A DNA stretch of 64,000 bases from Chitinophagales bacterium (GTDB lineage Bacteria > Bacteroidota > Bacteroidia > Chitinophagales > Chitinophagaceae), in the NCBI GenBank assembly GCA_017303335.1, contig JAFLBK010000001.1, positions 501,001 through 565,000 of the forward strand. The letters are read 5' to 3'. A program made the translations under genes and the position numbers. Shown piece after piece: positions 49,383 through 58,720 of this stretch. Under the pieces are notes generated by a model, which was not told the DNA's origin, did no database searches, and was given only the letters and a program-made list of their open reading frames with translations. Within the stretch, counting starts at the first letter, position 1. Each line of letters starts with the position of its first letter.

Positions 49383-49829
49383 TCAGTTCCTGATTTCTTT
49401 GTAAAAATTATTGCAGGCTGTAAGTTTTATTTCCCCTTCCTGCAAAACGGTCTTCTTTCCATCTTCTTCCCGCTCCAGTTTCATTTTATATATCCCGGCC
49501 CGGAGTTCATACAAGGATTCCTGGCTTTTGGGTGAAATATTCATAGACAACGAACCTGTTTCATATGCATTGCCGTTGCGGCGAAGCAACACTACGGTAA
49601 TTGAATTTGTGGTTGAATTACGAATACAAAGGTCAGCTATATTCTTTACATGGCAGCTATCAACCCTGGGTGGCGCTTCAGCTTTCTGCTGCAGCTGCCG
49701 GGGCGTTTTGAACACCCTGACGAGTTCCACAAGCGTCTTTCCACCCTCAATAATACTGTATGTAGTGTTGTTTTGTGCAGGCATCTTATTTCCCATAAGT
49801 ATCACTGCTGCCAGGAGTAATGTTCTCAT
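49383..49829 (-). CDS. Secreted hypothetical protein
   Basis: 148 residues from ATG 49829, opening a signal peptide (LLLAAVILMGNKMPAQ). The mature part has Cys pairs (DSCHVKNIADLC) and a beta-sandwich rhythm (SITVVLLRRNGNAYETGSLSMNI, YELRAGIYKMKLEREEDGKK), and ends with a short tail. No family recognised. It is isolated between the acs gene and the M16 peptidase terminator. Confidence 0.65.
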   Translation of the reverse strand: MRTLLLAAVILMGNKMPAQNNTTYSIIEGGKTLVELVRVFKTPRQLQQKAEAPPRVDSCHVKNIADLCIRNSTTNSITVVLLRRNGNAYETGSLSMNISPKSQESLYELRAGIYKMKLEREEDGKKTVLQEGEIKLTACNNFYKEIRN

Positions 49830-49900
49830 AACAGTTAGTTTAGTTTCGGTACCCACAGGATGCAGTACTGGTAAGTATTACACAGCAGTTCACCTGCAAC

Positions 49901-49928
49901 AAAAAAGGGATCCGCTTCCGGATCCCTT
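49901..49928 (-). terminator. Intrinsic terminator after the M16 peptidase gene
   Basis: AAGGGATCCG (49905-49914) and CGGATCCCTT (49919-49928) flank CTTC; on the minus strand a TTTTTT run follows. Confidence 0.88.
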
Positions 49929-49949
49929 ATATTCTCATTGATTTTTTTC

Positions 49950-52883
49950 TCAATAACCGAATATCTCTTCAAGAGTTAGTTTCCTGAAGTCGCCATATTT
50001 TTTCATGTCATCCGCACTGAGTTTCTTCTCAGAGGCAACAATACAATAGGTATATGGCTTCTTCGACAGGCTCTCGTCGTGGAATTTCTTCAGTTCAGCA
50101 TAACCGATCTTGTCAACGGAGGCATAGATTTTTTTGCGGACATCTTCACTCAATCCCTTCTGCTGGGCAGTAAGATAGTTGAAAATGATTCCATCCTGTG
50201 TGATACGTTCCGTTTCAATATCCTTTTTAATACCCGCTTTGGCGAACTTGATATTCTCTTCCACATTCGGCAGGTCATTCAGTAACTCATTCATGGCCGC
50301 GATGGATTCATTGAACTTATCGGCCTGGCAGCCTACATAAGCAAGGGTGTAGAAGGGATCTTCCTTCTTATCCGGCTTGGCATAAAAGGCAAAGGTTGAA
50401 TAGGCCAGGGCCTTTGACTCACGAATGGTCTGGAACACCAGGGCTCCCATACCGCCGCCGAAGTAGTTATTGAAAACATCCACCACCGGTTCTTTATCCG
50501 CACTGTAAGCTGAACTATTGCGCACCCAGCGGATCTCGGATTGCACCATATTGTAATCGGCAAAAAGGATCTGGTTGCTGTTTTGCGCTACCGGTGTGAA
50601 CACAGCCTTGTCGCCGGCCGGCTTAAACGCAGCGGGAATGGCATGGATGGTTTTCAATCCGGCGGTAAGCTGTGCCAATGGCTGCGGGCCGTAATACAGG
50701 ATCTTGTGCGAATAATTATTAAGGTCGTGCAGGATGGCAACGAGCTCATCGGCAGTCACATTCTTAAGCTCTTCATCGCTCATTACATAATTATACGGAT
50801 TCTTGCTGCCGAAACGGGCATAGGCCACCAACCCATTCATGATGGCGCCTTTGTTCGCCTTGGCATCGGTCCGGGATTTTGTAAGGCGCGCCTTCAGCGA
50901 TTTCAATGCGTTTTCATCTCCTTTGCAGTTCTTCAGCACGTCTTCAAATAATTTCACCGCGGTGGTGAAATTCTCCTGCAACCCCTCGATCATCACCGTG
51001 GTATATTCTGTACCGGCACTCACATTAAAACTGCAGGCGATTTTATAAAACGCCTTCGTGATGTCTTCGGCTGTCATTTTATCGGTTCCCAGGAACTGGA
51101 GATACTGTGCGGCCAGGCTCAGCTTCTTGTTGTTCCAGGTACCCATATTAAAGCGATACCGCAGGCGGAAAATACTGTTGTCTTTGTTCTGCACATACAG
51201 CACTTCAGCCGGGCCGATGGTTGATTTCTGCAGGTCCTTGCTGTAATCGATCCATACAGGCTTTACCGGTGTGGCCGGCATATTATTTATCGTGCGTACA
51301 AATTCTGATTGAGCATCGCGATTGGTTTCTACCGGGGTGATCGGCGGTTTTTCCACTTTCACGATATTCTTGTCTTCTCCTTTGCGCTTCAGGATGCATA
51401 CATAATTATCGCCAAAATACTTGTTGGCGAAATCAACGATATCCTTTTTGGTAAGCCGGGAAAGCATATCGGTATAGGCCACTTCATCTTTCCAGTCGAG
51501 TTCGTTGGTAAAGGCATTCATCAGGTCGCCGGCCCTCGATCCGTATGACTCTGTTGCCAGTATCTTGTTCTTTTTCTGATTGTTGATGATCGAAGTGATG
51601 AGGTTGTCATCGAAGTTCCCTTTCTTAAGGTTTTCGATCTCGCCCAGCATCAGGGCCTTTACATCTTCCAGGCTCTGGCCCAGTGTAGGCCTGCCCTGCA
51701 TGAACAGAACGCCATAATCGATCAGGGTAAAGGCGGAGGTGGATGCACTCAGTAATTTTTGCTTTTTCACCAGGTTCAGGTCCATCAAACCGGCTTTTCC
51801 GTTGGTCAGAATCTGGCCTACCAGGTCGGCCAGCAGCACATCCTTTGATTTGTTACCCGGAAGACGGAAACCAATGGTAACATTCTCCGCGTCGGGACCA
51901 ACCACTTCGGTAAGTATGGGCGCTGTGATCGGTTGTTCCGGTTCAAATGTGTATTTAGTGATCGGCTTGTTTTGCATGTATGAAAACGCCGCGTCCACTT
52001 TTTTGATCATTTCATCGGCATTGAAGTCGCCGCTGAGTATCACCCCCATATTATTGGGCACATAGTAGGTGTTGAAGTATTTACGGATTTCGACGAGTGA
52101 GGGATTTTTCAGGTGCTCAATGGTTCCGATGGTTGTTTGCAACCCGTAATTGTGCTTTTTAAACAGTTCCGCAAAGAGTTTTTCAAATACTTTACGTCCG
52201 TCATTATCCAATCCGCGGTTTTTTTCCTCGTATACGGCTTCCAGTTCCGTGTGGAAGATGCGGAGTACCGGGTTGCGGAAACGTTCGCTCTGCACAGCCA
52301 GGTACTTATCAATGGCATTGGCCGGAACATCATCGGTATATACCGTTTGCTCAAAAGAAGTAAACGCGTTGGTACCCTGTGCGCCCATCGAAGACATCAT
52401 TTTGTCGTACTCATTGGCGATGGCATACCTGGAAGCCACCCCGGAAACCGAATCGATCTCGTGGTAGATGGCTTTACGCTTTTCGGGGTCGGTCGTCTTA
52501 TTATATTGTTCATACAGTGCGTCGATCTTATCCAGTTCTGGCTTTTCTTTCACCCAGTCGAGCGAACCATATTTATTGGTGCCTTTGAAGAGCATATGCT
52601 CCAGGTAGTGAGCCAGCCCTGTGTTGGTAGAGGGATCTGTTTTGCTTCCCGCCTTGATGGCTACATAGCACTGAATGCGGGGGTCTTTGTTGGTCGGACT
52701 TAAGATTACCGTAAGACCGTTCTTTAATGTATAAAACCTGGCTTTTGCCGGGTCGTTGGTAACATACTTATATGTATACCCGCCCGAAGTGGCTTCTTTC
52801 CAGTCGAATTTGCCCGTTTGAGCAATCGTGGAAAACCCAACCAGGGTAAATGCCACAAATAATAAGTTCTTGATGAATCGCAT
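49950..52883 (-). CDS. M16 family zinc metallopeptidase, two-lobed
   Basis: 977 residues from ATG 52883, with a signal peptide (FVAFTLVGFSTIAQ). The inverted zinc motif H-x-x-E-H is at 92-96 (AHYLEHMLF) with the third ligand in HTELEAVYEEKNR. The N-terminal lobe is followed by a second, inactive M16 lobe (from about 530; SIFRLRYRFNMGTWN, YFGGGMGALVFQTIRES). Full-length two-lobed enzymes form a chamber that degrades peptides, here in the periplasm or at the surface. Monocistronic with a terminator. Confidence 0.93.
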   Translation of the reverse strand: MRFIKNLLFVAFTLVGFSTIAQTGKFDWKEATSGGYTYKYVTNDPAKARFYTLKNGLTVILSPTNKDPRIQCYVAIKAGSKTDPSTNTGLAHYLEHMLFKGTNKYGSLDWVKEKPELDKIDALYEQYNKTTDPEKRKAIYHEIDSVSGVASRYAIANEYDKMMSSMGAQGTNAFTSFEQTVYTDDVPANAIDKYLAVQSERFRNPVLRIFHTELEAVYEEKNRGLDNDGRKVFEKLFAELFKKHNYGLQTTIGTIEHLKNPSLVEIRKYFNTYYVPNNMGVILSGDFNADEMIKKVDAAFSYMQNKPITKYTFEPEQPITAPILTEVVGPDAENVTIGFRLPGNKSKDVLLADLVGQILTNGKAGLMDLNLVKKQKLLSASTSAFTLIDYGVLFMQGRPTLGQSLEDVKALMLGEIENLKKGNFDDNLITSIINNQKKNKILATESYGSRAGDLMNAFTNELDWKDEVAYTDMLSRLTKKDIVDFANKYFGDNYVCILKRKGEDKNIVKVEKPPITPVETNRDAQSEFVRTINNMPATPVKPVWIDYSKDLQKSTIGPAEVLYVQNKDNSIFRLRYRFNMGTWNNKKLSLAAQYLQFLGTDKMTAEDITKAFYKIACSFNVSAGTEYTTVMIEGLQENFTTAVKLFEDVLKNCKGDENALKSLKARLTKSRTDAKANKGAIMNGLVAYARFGSKNPYNYVMSDEELKNVTADELVAILHDLNNYSHKILYYGPQPLAQLTAGLKTIHAIPAAFKPAGDKAVFTPVAQNSNQILFADYNMVQSEIRWVRNSSAYSADKEPVVDVFNNYFGGGMGALVFQTIRESKALAYSTFAFYAKPDKKEDPFYTLAYVGCQADKFNESIAAMNELLNDLPNVEENIKFAKAGIKKDIETERITQDGIIFNYLTAQQKGLSEDVRKKIYASVDKIGYAELKKFHDESLSKKPYTYCIVASEKKLSADDMKKYGDFRKLTLEEIFGY

Positions 52884-52964
52884 ATAATGATCTTTTAAAA
52901 AATGAGGGCTAAAAGTACATAATCGGACTTCCACTTTGCTTGCCGTTCACAAAATTTTTACATT

Positions 52965-52972
52965 TACTTTTG
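52965..52972 (+). promoter_or_regulatory. -7 box TACTTTTG for the hydrolase-queA transcript
   Basis: Exact TAnnTTTG match 16 bases before ATG 52989. Confidence 0.55.
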
Positions 52973-52988
52973 GCAAAAAAACAAGTTG

Positions 52989-53930
52989 ATGCGGCGGGCT
53001 CTCAGGCTTTTGTTACGAACCTTACTGGTACTGTTCATCCTCGCGAATTCCGTCGTGGCCTTTCATGCCTGGAAATTCACGCATTTCTACGATTATGGAA
53101 GCATTTCCGTTAAAAAACCGGGCGAGCGATCGGGTTGGGATGTAACCAAAGACATACTTTTTGGCATTAACGCGATGAAGCAGCGGAATTCGGTTATCGC
53201 AGATTCTTCTTTTCAGCAGATCCAGTTCAAAACCAGGGACGGGCTCAAACTGGATGCCTGGTATATCCCCACCGATCATGCGATCGGAACCGTTTGCCTT
53301 TTTCACGGACATGGAGGAACCAAATCGGGCGTAGTGCGGGAGGCTGAGCTATTCAGGAAGATGGGTTACAACACGCTCCTGCTTGATTTCCGTGCACACG
53401 GCGCCAGCGAGGGTAATACCTGCACCATCGGTCACCGGGAATCCGAAGATGTGAAACTGGCTTACGAGTACATCCGGAACAAAGGAGAGAAGAACCTGGT
53501 ACTCTGGGGTATATCCATGGGAGCCTCCACCATCACCAAAGCCGTTCATGATTACCAGCTGACGCCCCAAAAAATTATTTTAGAGATGCCCTTTGGATCG
53601 ATTGAAAACGCGGCAAAAGGCAGGTTGAAACTGATGGGCCTGCCTGGGCAACCCTTGGCAACGATGCTTACATTCTGGGGTGGCCTGGAAAACGGGTTCT
53701 GGGCTTTTGGCCTGAAACCCCAGGAATACGCGAAAGACATAAAATGCCCCGTGCTTATGCAATGGGGAGAAAAAGATCCGCGGGTGAGCCGCTCGGAAGA
53801 AGACATTCTTTTCAACAATATACCCGGCAATTCCAAAAGATTTGTGCCCTATTCCAGCGCTGGTCACGAAAGCCTGTGCAAGCGGGAACCGGAAAAATGG
53901 GCGCAGGAAGTAAGCAGTTTTCTCCGATGA
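52989..53930 (+). CDS. Membrane-anchored alpha/beta hydrolase
   Basis: 313 residues. An N-terminal membrane helix (LLRTLLVLFILANSVVAFHAW) then an alpha/beta hydrolase: oxyanion region LFHGHGG, YNTLLLDFRAHGASEG, nucleophile elbow GISMGAS, acid in MQWGEKDPRVS and His in SSAGHESL. The triad is complete. Substrate unknown; similar to YfhR/BEM46-type serine hydrolases. Its stop overlaps the queA start (ATGA). Confidence 0.88.
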   Translation: MRRALRLLLRTLLVLFILANSVVAFHAWKFTHFYDYGSISVKKPGERSGWDVTKDILFGINAMKQRNSVIADSSFQQIQFKTRDGLKLDAWYIPTDHAIGTVCLFHGHGGTKSGVVREAELFRKMGYNTLLLDFRAHGASEGNTCTIGHRESEDVKLAYEYIRNKGEKNLVLWGISMGASTITKAVHDYQLTPQKIILEMPFGSIENAAKGRLKLMGLPGQPLATMLTFWGGLENGFWAFGLKPQEYAKDIKCPVLMQWGEKDPRVSRSEEDILFNNIPGNSKRFVPYSSAGHESLCKREPEKWAQEVSSFLR

Positions 53931-55174
53931 CCGACCCCAGGAATATATCAATTGAGGAGTATGCATACGAACTCCCCGATGACCGGATCGCCCTGCATCC
54001 GCTGGCAGAGCGGGATGCTTCCAAACTGCTGATCTATCAGGATGGGGTTATCCGGGAAGATATTTACCGGAATATCGATCAGTATGTACCGGCGAACAGC
54101 CTTCTCATATTTAATAACACCCGGGTGATCAGGGCACGGATTCGCTTTCAAAAGGAAAGCGGAGGCCTCATCGAGATTTTTTGTCTCGAGCCTTACGAAC
54201 CTATCTCCGATTTCAGTACGGTAATGAACAGGAGGAGTTCCGTTCGCTGGAAATGCATGATCGGTGGCGCCAGCAAATGGAAAACAGGCAGTCTGAAAAA
54301 AGAGTTGAACAGCAAACACGCCACCCTTGAAGCCAGGCTGGTTGAAAAACTGACCGATGCCTATGTAGTGGAATTTTCGTGGACCCCACCCACTCTCAGT
54401 TTCGCCGAGATCCTGGATGCGAGTGGCGACATCCCGCTTCCTCCCTACATCAAAAGAAAGAATGATGAATCAGATGCAACCCGGTACCAGACCATATATG
54501 CCCGGGACGAAGGCTCGGTTGCCGCACCGACAGCCGGATTGCATTTTACACAGGAAATATTTGACAAATTAAACGAGAAGGGTATTCGGCAAGCCTTCCT
54601 CACCCTGCATGTGGGCGCCGGAACATTCAAACCGGTTAAGGCAACCACCATGGCCGACCATGATATGCATGCGGAATGGATCGACGTAACCAATACCTTT
54701 ATTCAGCAGCTGGTCGATCAATATCCGAAACCCGTAGTGGCTGTTGGAACCACATCGCTCAGAACACTGGAAAGTTTATACTGGATGGGTGTAAAAACAG
54801 CACTTGATCCTTCCCTGCAACAACTTGCACTCGCACAATGGGAAGTATATGACCCCCTGCTTGCAGATTCAAACATATCGCTTGAGGAAGCATTGCGGGC
54901 CCTGCTCAATTGGCTTGATCGCAATAAACGGAACCGGCTGTTCACCCAATCACAGATACTGATCGCTCCGGGGTACAGGTTCAGGGTTGCGGATGCACTG
55001 GTCACCAATTTCCATCAACCCCGGTCTACCCTGTTGTTGCTGGTTGCTGCCGCGGTTGGCTACAAAAATTCGGAATGGAAGAAAATATACGAGTATGCGC
55101 TGAGCCACCACTTCCGTTTTCTCAGTTATGGAGATGGCAGCCTTTTATTCATACAAAAAAGCCCGGGCATCTGA
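53927..55174 (+). CDS. queA: S-adenosylmethionine:tRNA ribosyltransferase-isomerase-like protein
   Basis: 415 residues from ATG 53927. Motifs: IALHPLAERDASKLL, LLIFNNTRVIRARI, APTAGLHFT, HVGAGTFKPV, VGTTSLRTLESLYW, ALVTNFHQPRSTLLLLVAA. QueA makes epoxyqueuosine in tRNA from preQ1 and SAM. It is longer than the common ~345-residue enzyme, with extra sequence around 105-165 and 300-345; Bacteroidota carry such a long form, and its activity could differ. Coupled to the upstream hydrolase by a four-base overlap. Its last codons overlap a terminator of the convergent gene. Confidence 0.88.
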   Translation: MTDPRNISIEEYAYELPDDRIALHPLAERDASKLLIYQDGVIREDIYRNIDQYVPANSLLIFNNTRVIRARIRFQKESGGLIEIFCLEPYEPISDFSTVMNRRSSVRWKCMIGGASKWKTGSLKKELNSKHATLEARLVEKLTDAYVVEFSWTPPTLSFAEILDASGDIPLPPYIKRKNDESDATRYQTIYARDEGSVAAPTAGLHFTQEIFDKLNEKGIRQAFLTLHVGAGTFKPVKATTMADHDMHAEWIDVTNTFIQQLVDQYPKPVVAVGTTSLRTLESLYWMGVKTALDPSLQQLALAQWEVYDPLLADSNISLEEALRALLNWLDRNKRNRLFTQSQILIAPGYRFRVADALVTNFHQPRSTLLLLVAAAVGYKNSEWKKIYEYALSHHFRFLSYGDGSLLFIQKSPGI

Positions 55175-55182
55175 TCCCGGGC
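55155..55182 (-). terminator. Terminator of the L,D-transpeptidase gene, overlapping queA 3' end
   Basis: GCCCGGG (55161-55167) pairs with CCCGGGC (55176-55182); the A run at 55155-55160 gives a T tract on the minus strand. The element overlaps the last codons and stop of queA. Confidence 0.75.
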
Positions 55183-55212
55183 CATTGTTGCATAAAGCAA
55201 GCAAAAAGTATC

Positions 55213-55803
55213 TTATTGCTGGATGGTTACCGGCGTACCTACCGGAATGTAGCTGAACAGGTCTTTCATTTCTGTGTATTTAACGGATACACATCCATCG
55301 GTCCAGTTGTAAAAATTATCTACCGTCCATTCTTCCTGCGGGCGGGTGGCATGAATGGCAATGCCGTTACCGATCCGTGAGTTCCGGGGTATTAACCCTT
55401 TTTGTTTTCGTTCATTGAATTTCCGGTAGCTGTCCTGGTTGGGATAGTCGAGCAGCAACTCGGGGCCCCATTTGGGATGAATCTTTTTTAATACGACCTT
55501 AAAACTTCCATCGGGCGTTCTTTTATCACCCTCCCGCATTTTATCACTCAGGTCCTTACTGCCAAAAACGATCGGGTAGGTGGCAAACCAACCCTCCTCG
55601 TCATATACTTTCAATTCGTAATCACTCTTATCTACAATTATGTAATAGGGATTTTCCGTACTGTCTTTATGCGCTTTTTTCCCGGCGTGCACGGGTGCGA
55701 TCTTTTTTGTTCCTGTGCGCTTTTTCTTTACAGGAGGAATAAACGAAATAGCCGATAAGAGGCTGACCAGGAACAGGGAGTGTAGAATAACAGGCCTTTT
55801 CAT
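55213..55803 (-). CDS. L,D-transpeptidase (YkuD family)
   Basis: 196 residues from ATG 55803, opening a signal (ILHSLFLVSLLSAISFIPP) and a Lys-rich linker. YkuD domain: YYIIVDKSDYELKVYDEEG, YPIVFGSKD, GDKRTPDGSFKV, and the active site HATRPQEEW ... NWTDGCVSV with the catalytic Cys and upstream His. The T-D-G-C form in place of S-x-G-C is seen in YafK/ErfK-like members. It cross-links or modifies peptidoglycan at meso-DAP residues. Confidence 0.9.
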   Translation of the reverse strand: MKRPVILHSLFLVSLLSAISFIPPVKKKRTGTKKIAPVHAGKKAHKDSTENPYYIIVDKSDYELKVYDEEGWFATYPIVFGSKDLSDKMREGDKRTPDGSFKVVLKKIHPKWGPELLLDYPNQDSYRKFNERKQKGLIPRNSRIGNGIAIHATRPQEEWTVDNFYNWTDGCVSVKYTEMKDLFSYIPVGTPVTIQQ

Positions 55804-55997
55804 CGAAAAAAGTTTTCGCTTTATGACAAACGATGTGCCACGTAAAAATATTTTAAATGCCCCGAAAACATTAACAAAATCACGTTGCTGTGGAAAAAAA
55901 ATGGCTTCCGGTATTGCCGGAAGCCCTGTCTGAAACCCAACCTTCACCCACGTTGGTAAAAACCGCAGTGGGTAAAGGAATGAGTGAGAGAGTATTT

Positions 55998-56858
55998 TTA
56001 CCAGTTGCTGAAGCGAAGCCCCACCGTATAAGGCCGGATGTCGAGCGAACGTTCATACATGGATTTGGGGCTGAAGGATCCGTAGAGATGGATGGGTCCG
56101 ATACCCAGTTCCGCTACATAGGAAAGTTTTAACCGCTCCATATCATAATCACCCTTATTTAATTTTTTTCCACGCTCGGCGCTTTTCTGTTTGTTACGCT
56201 GACTGTACAGGTAGCCGGCGCTTACACCAAAACTGATATTTACGCCCCTGTTATTATAGGCAGGATGTGAAGTAAAGTTCAGCATAAAGGGAATGGTGAT
56301 ATAATCGGCTGCCAGTTTATTCTTCGAGAATGAAATGGAGTCGCGGAAAATGAATGGATCAGTTCGCACAACAGAACCATTGCTGTAAGGCTCAACGCCG
56401 TTTTCGCGGTAGCTGATGGTTGACTTATACCGGTAATTATTCAATTCAAGACCCAAACCGTATTTCAGGTTCACATGGTGTTTGATCAGGTTCACCCGCT
56501 GCATGAAGATCCAGATGTTCACGTTTATACTTTTACCGGCACGCAGTTTAAAGTCGCTTTTGCCGAAAGCCGGGTAACCGGGCCTGTTCACCAGGTAGCT
56601 GCCGCCCAGGGCGGCGTAGTTTGTCTTGTCGTCGTAGTTGCTGAAGCCCAGGTCGAGCACACCCCAGTTGGTGCTTACATTCCGTAATTTCCTGGGTGCC
56701 TGATCGCGTTTCATTTTCACGACCTTGTCGCCGCCGCTATTTGTTTTTCCTTCCTTTACAATAACCATGTTACCGATACGGATGGTGTCTTTTCCTTTCT
56801 GTGCCGATACTGCCAGGCAAAAAAATGCCGTTGCTAAGAGTAATGTTAGCCTTTTCAT
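55998..56858 (-). CDS. Outer membrane beta-barrel protein of the sigma-factor operon
   Basis: 286 residues from ATG 56858. Signal peptide (LLLATAFFCLAVSAQ), a basic region (KVVKMKRDQAPRKLRN) and a PorT/OmpW-like barrel (WGVLDLGFSNYDD, KYGLGLELNNYRYKS, ADYITIPFMLNFTSHP, GVNISFGVSAGYLYSQRNK, YVAELGIGPIHLYGSF). Function unknown. It starts 20 bases after the anti-sigma-like gene and is third in the ECF operon, so it may be the envelope component that the sigma/anti-sigma pair monitors. Confidence 0.8.
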   Translation of the reverse strand: MKRLTLLLATAFFCLAVSAQKGKDTIRIGNMVIVKEGKTNSGGDKVVKMKRDQAPRKLRNVSTNWGVLDLGFSNYDDKTNYAALGGSYLVNRPGYPAFGKSDFKLRAGKSINVNIWIFMQRVNLIKHHVNLKYGLGLELNNYRYKSTISYRENGVEPYSNGSVVRTDPFIFRDSISFSKNKLAADYITIPFMLNFTSHPAYNNRGVNISFGVSAGYLYSQRNKQKSAERGKKLNKGDYDMERLKLSYVAELGIGPIHLYGSFSPKSMYERSLDIRPYTVGLRFSNW

Positions 56859-56877
56859 TTGTGTCAATTTTTAATGA

Positions 56878-57996
56878 TTATTTCAATGCGATCTCAAAAC
56901 CGGCTACTTTCAGGCCGTCGCCGGTTTTAACGTTGGCGTTGCGTTCGAGCAATCGTTTTGCCTTACGCAGCAGTCCGCCGATTTTCGTCCGCCGTACTTT
57001 ATCTTCATCCATATAAAGATAGCGGTCGTTATTTGTATCTTCTTCTGCGTAAGCTACCGGTATTGCTACGGGATCGGCTACTGCAGGTTTTGTTGTAACC
57101 ACAACATTGTTCACCCCGGAAGTGCTGATGTTGCTGTTTTCAGGTTTTACGTTTGATACGGCGAATTCGTTACGATCCGGCCTGTTAATATTTTCAGAAT
57201 TGGGTTTGGGCAGATTGTTATCCTCTTTTTTGCTTTCGGGCGCCTGTATCACGATATTCTTTTTATCATCGGAAGCAAACCGTTTATTCCGCTCTTCAGA
57301 TTTGGTATCCGTATTCTTAGCAGGATTATCCGGTTCTGTCTTCTTCCCCGTGGCCGAGGCGGTGGCAGACTCGTTAACGCCGGCGGTTTTTGCATTCACA
57401 TCCGCCGTCCCCGTTCCGGGATCACCAGTCTGGTTTTGCGGTTGCCCGGCACTTCCGTTGCTGGCAAGCCCCTGATCCTGGGATTTTGCAGGAACAATCT
57501 GGCTGTTCCGGTATACCGTTATTCCGGCCCACAAACCTATCCCCAGCAATATTGCCGCAGCAGCGGCCCTCCACCACTTCATGCCGATCACGCGGCCTTC
57601 TTCCTTACGGTATAGCAAACCTTTGTCTTCAAATACGATGGCTGTATCTGCTTCCAGCTTTGTACGGCGCAACAGGTCCCACTCGGATTTCGCCCGTTTG
57701 TCAGTTGCCAGTAAAGCTTCCACTTTTTTCGTATCTGCGGCGCTTAATTCACTGTCGGCATATAACAAAAGACTTTCCTGTAAAACCGAGGCATTCTCAT
57801 CGGCATACAGCCAATCCTTTTTCTCAAGTACGATATCCTCCGGCTTCACCACCGCATCCTGCAACAGGGACAATTCCATTTGCAGATCAGGGTTCTCCTG
57901 CACAAACAACTCAACAGCCTGCATTTCCGCGGCAGACAATTCCTTATCTACATACAGCAGAAAAAACGTTTCGTAATTATGGCGGTTGATGTTCAT
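56878..57996 (-). CDS. Anti-sigma factor-like membrane protein with duplicated module
   Basis: 372 residues. Two tandem 52-residue modules at 13-64 and 78-129 share the pattern LLY-x-D-x-ELSAA-x4-VE-x-(F/L) and end LE-KK-WLY / FE-DKGLLY. One membrane helix follows (about 141-162, WWRAAAAAILLGIGLWAGITVY), then a long Asn/Lys/Thr-rich periplasmic region (~165-310) and a basic C-terminal segment (RTKIGGLLRKAKRLLERN). No zinc ligands. Position between ECF sigma and a barrel protein supports an anti-sigma role. Confidence 0.78.
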   Translation of the reverse strand: MNINRHNYETFFLLYVDKELSAAEMQAVELFVQENPDLQMELSLLQDAVVKPEDIVLEKKDWLYADENASVLQESLLLYADSELSAADTKKVEALLATDKRAKSEWDLLRRTKLEADTAIVFEDKGLLYRKEEGRVIGMKWWRAAAAAILLGIGLWAGITVYRNSQIVPAKSQDQGLASNGSAGQPQNQTGDPGTGTADVNAKTAGVNESATASATGKKTEPDNPAKNTDTKSEERNKRFASDDKKNIVIQAPESKKEDNNLPKPNSENINRPDRNEFAVSNVKPENSNISTSGVNNVVVTTKPAVADPVAIPVAYAEEDTNNDRYLYMDEDKVRRTKIGGLLRKAKRLLERNANVKTGDGLKVAGFEIALK

Positions 57997-58000
57997 TGTT

Positions 58001-58050
58001 ATGGTTCATGATCCATGGCTCATAGTTCGTTACATTAACTATAAATCATG
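58001..58050. repeat. Dispersed repeat and hairpin between sigma and anti-sigma genes
   Basis: ATGGTTCATGATCCATGGCTCATAGTTCG is made of degenerate CATGGTTCATAGTTCATGG units like those at 14084-14143. ATAGTT (58022-58027) and AACTAT (58037-58042) also form a small hairpin. It fills nearly all of the 63-base spacer. Confidence 0.55.
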
Positions 58051-58059
58051 ATCGATTAG

Positions 58060-58545
58060 CTATATCACATTTTCAACTTTTACGATATACTCCCGCAGCT
58101 GCAGCCTGGCCCTGTGCAAATACACTTTCACCTGGCTTTCGTTGAGGCCGGTTATCTGGCCGATCTCTTCATAACTGTACCCTTCATAGTCTTTCAGCAA
58201 AACGAGGCTCCGTTGCTGGTCGCTCAGTTTTGCCAGGGCTTCGTTCAGTATCCGCTTGGTATCGTTTCGGTGTCCCGTCACTCCCCGTGCACTATCGGCG
58301 AACTCCTCTTTCAGGCTGATCCGCTTATTCTTACGGATATGGTCGATCATGTGGTTATAGGCCACGGTAAACAGGTAGCTTTTACTGCGTTCGTGCTCCA
58401 CTTTATCCCGGTTGATCCAGAGTTTCTCGAACGCACCCTGCACCACGTCCTTTGCATCCTCCATATGCCCCAAATTCTTGAGGATAAAGCGGTATACATT
58501 GTCTGCATACAGGTTTACGCATTCATTATACTCTCTCTCGGTCAT
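58060..58545 (-). CDS. ECF-type RNA polymerase sigma factor
   Basis: 161 residues. Region 2 (YADNVYRFILKNLGHMEDAKDVVQGAFEKLW, SYLFTVAYNHMIDHIRKNKR split over the segment) and region 4 (LSDQQRSLVLLKDYEGYSYEEIGQITGLNESQVKVYLHRAR in several stretches) are clear; there is no region 3. It would direct transcription of a small regulon, probably including its own operon with the anti-sigma-like and barrel genes downstream. Confidence 0.95.
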   Translation of the reverse strand: MTEREYNECVNLYADNVYRFILKNLGHMEDAKDVVQGAFEKLWINRDKVEHERSKSYLFTVAYNHMIDHIRKNKRISLKEEFADSARGVTGHRNDTKRILNEALAKLSDQQRSLVLLKDYEGYSYEEIGQITGLNESQVKVYLHRARLQLREYIVKVENVI

Positions 58546-58690
58546 AAAGGGGGGCAGTTAAGTTAGCTCCTGTCGGGTTGTTTTTGTATGATACGAACCT
58601 GGGTGATAAAAAGTTACAGAAAAGGCGAAAAAAATCATTTTCCGGCATTTTCAGGGGGTGAAAAGGATGGGCGGGTGGGCTTATTTACCC

Positions 58691-58698
58691 TATTTTTG
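58691..58698 (+). promoter_or_regulatory. -7 box TATTTTTG for kbl
   Basis: Exact TAnnTTTG match 22 bases before ATG 58721. A second similar element (TAATTTTTG, one base longer) lies at 58708-58716 and may be an alternative. Confidence 0.5.
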
Positions 58699-58720
58699 CC
58701 ACAGCCTAATTTTTGCATAT

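Noticed and set aside
53744..53926. 61-codon N-terminal extension of queA
   Set aside because: It runs inside the alpha/beta hydrolase gene in another frame; the ATGA overlap at 53927 is the natural coupled start.
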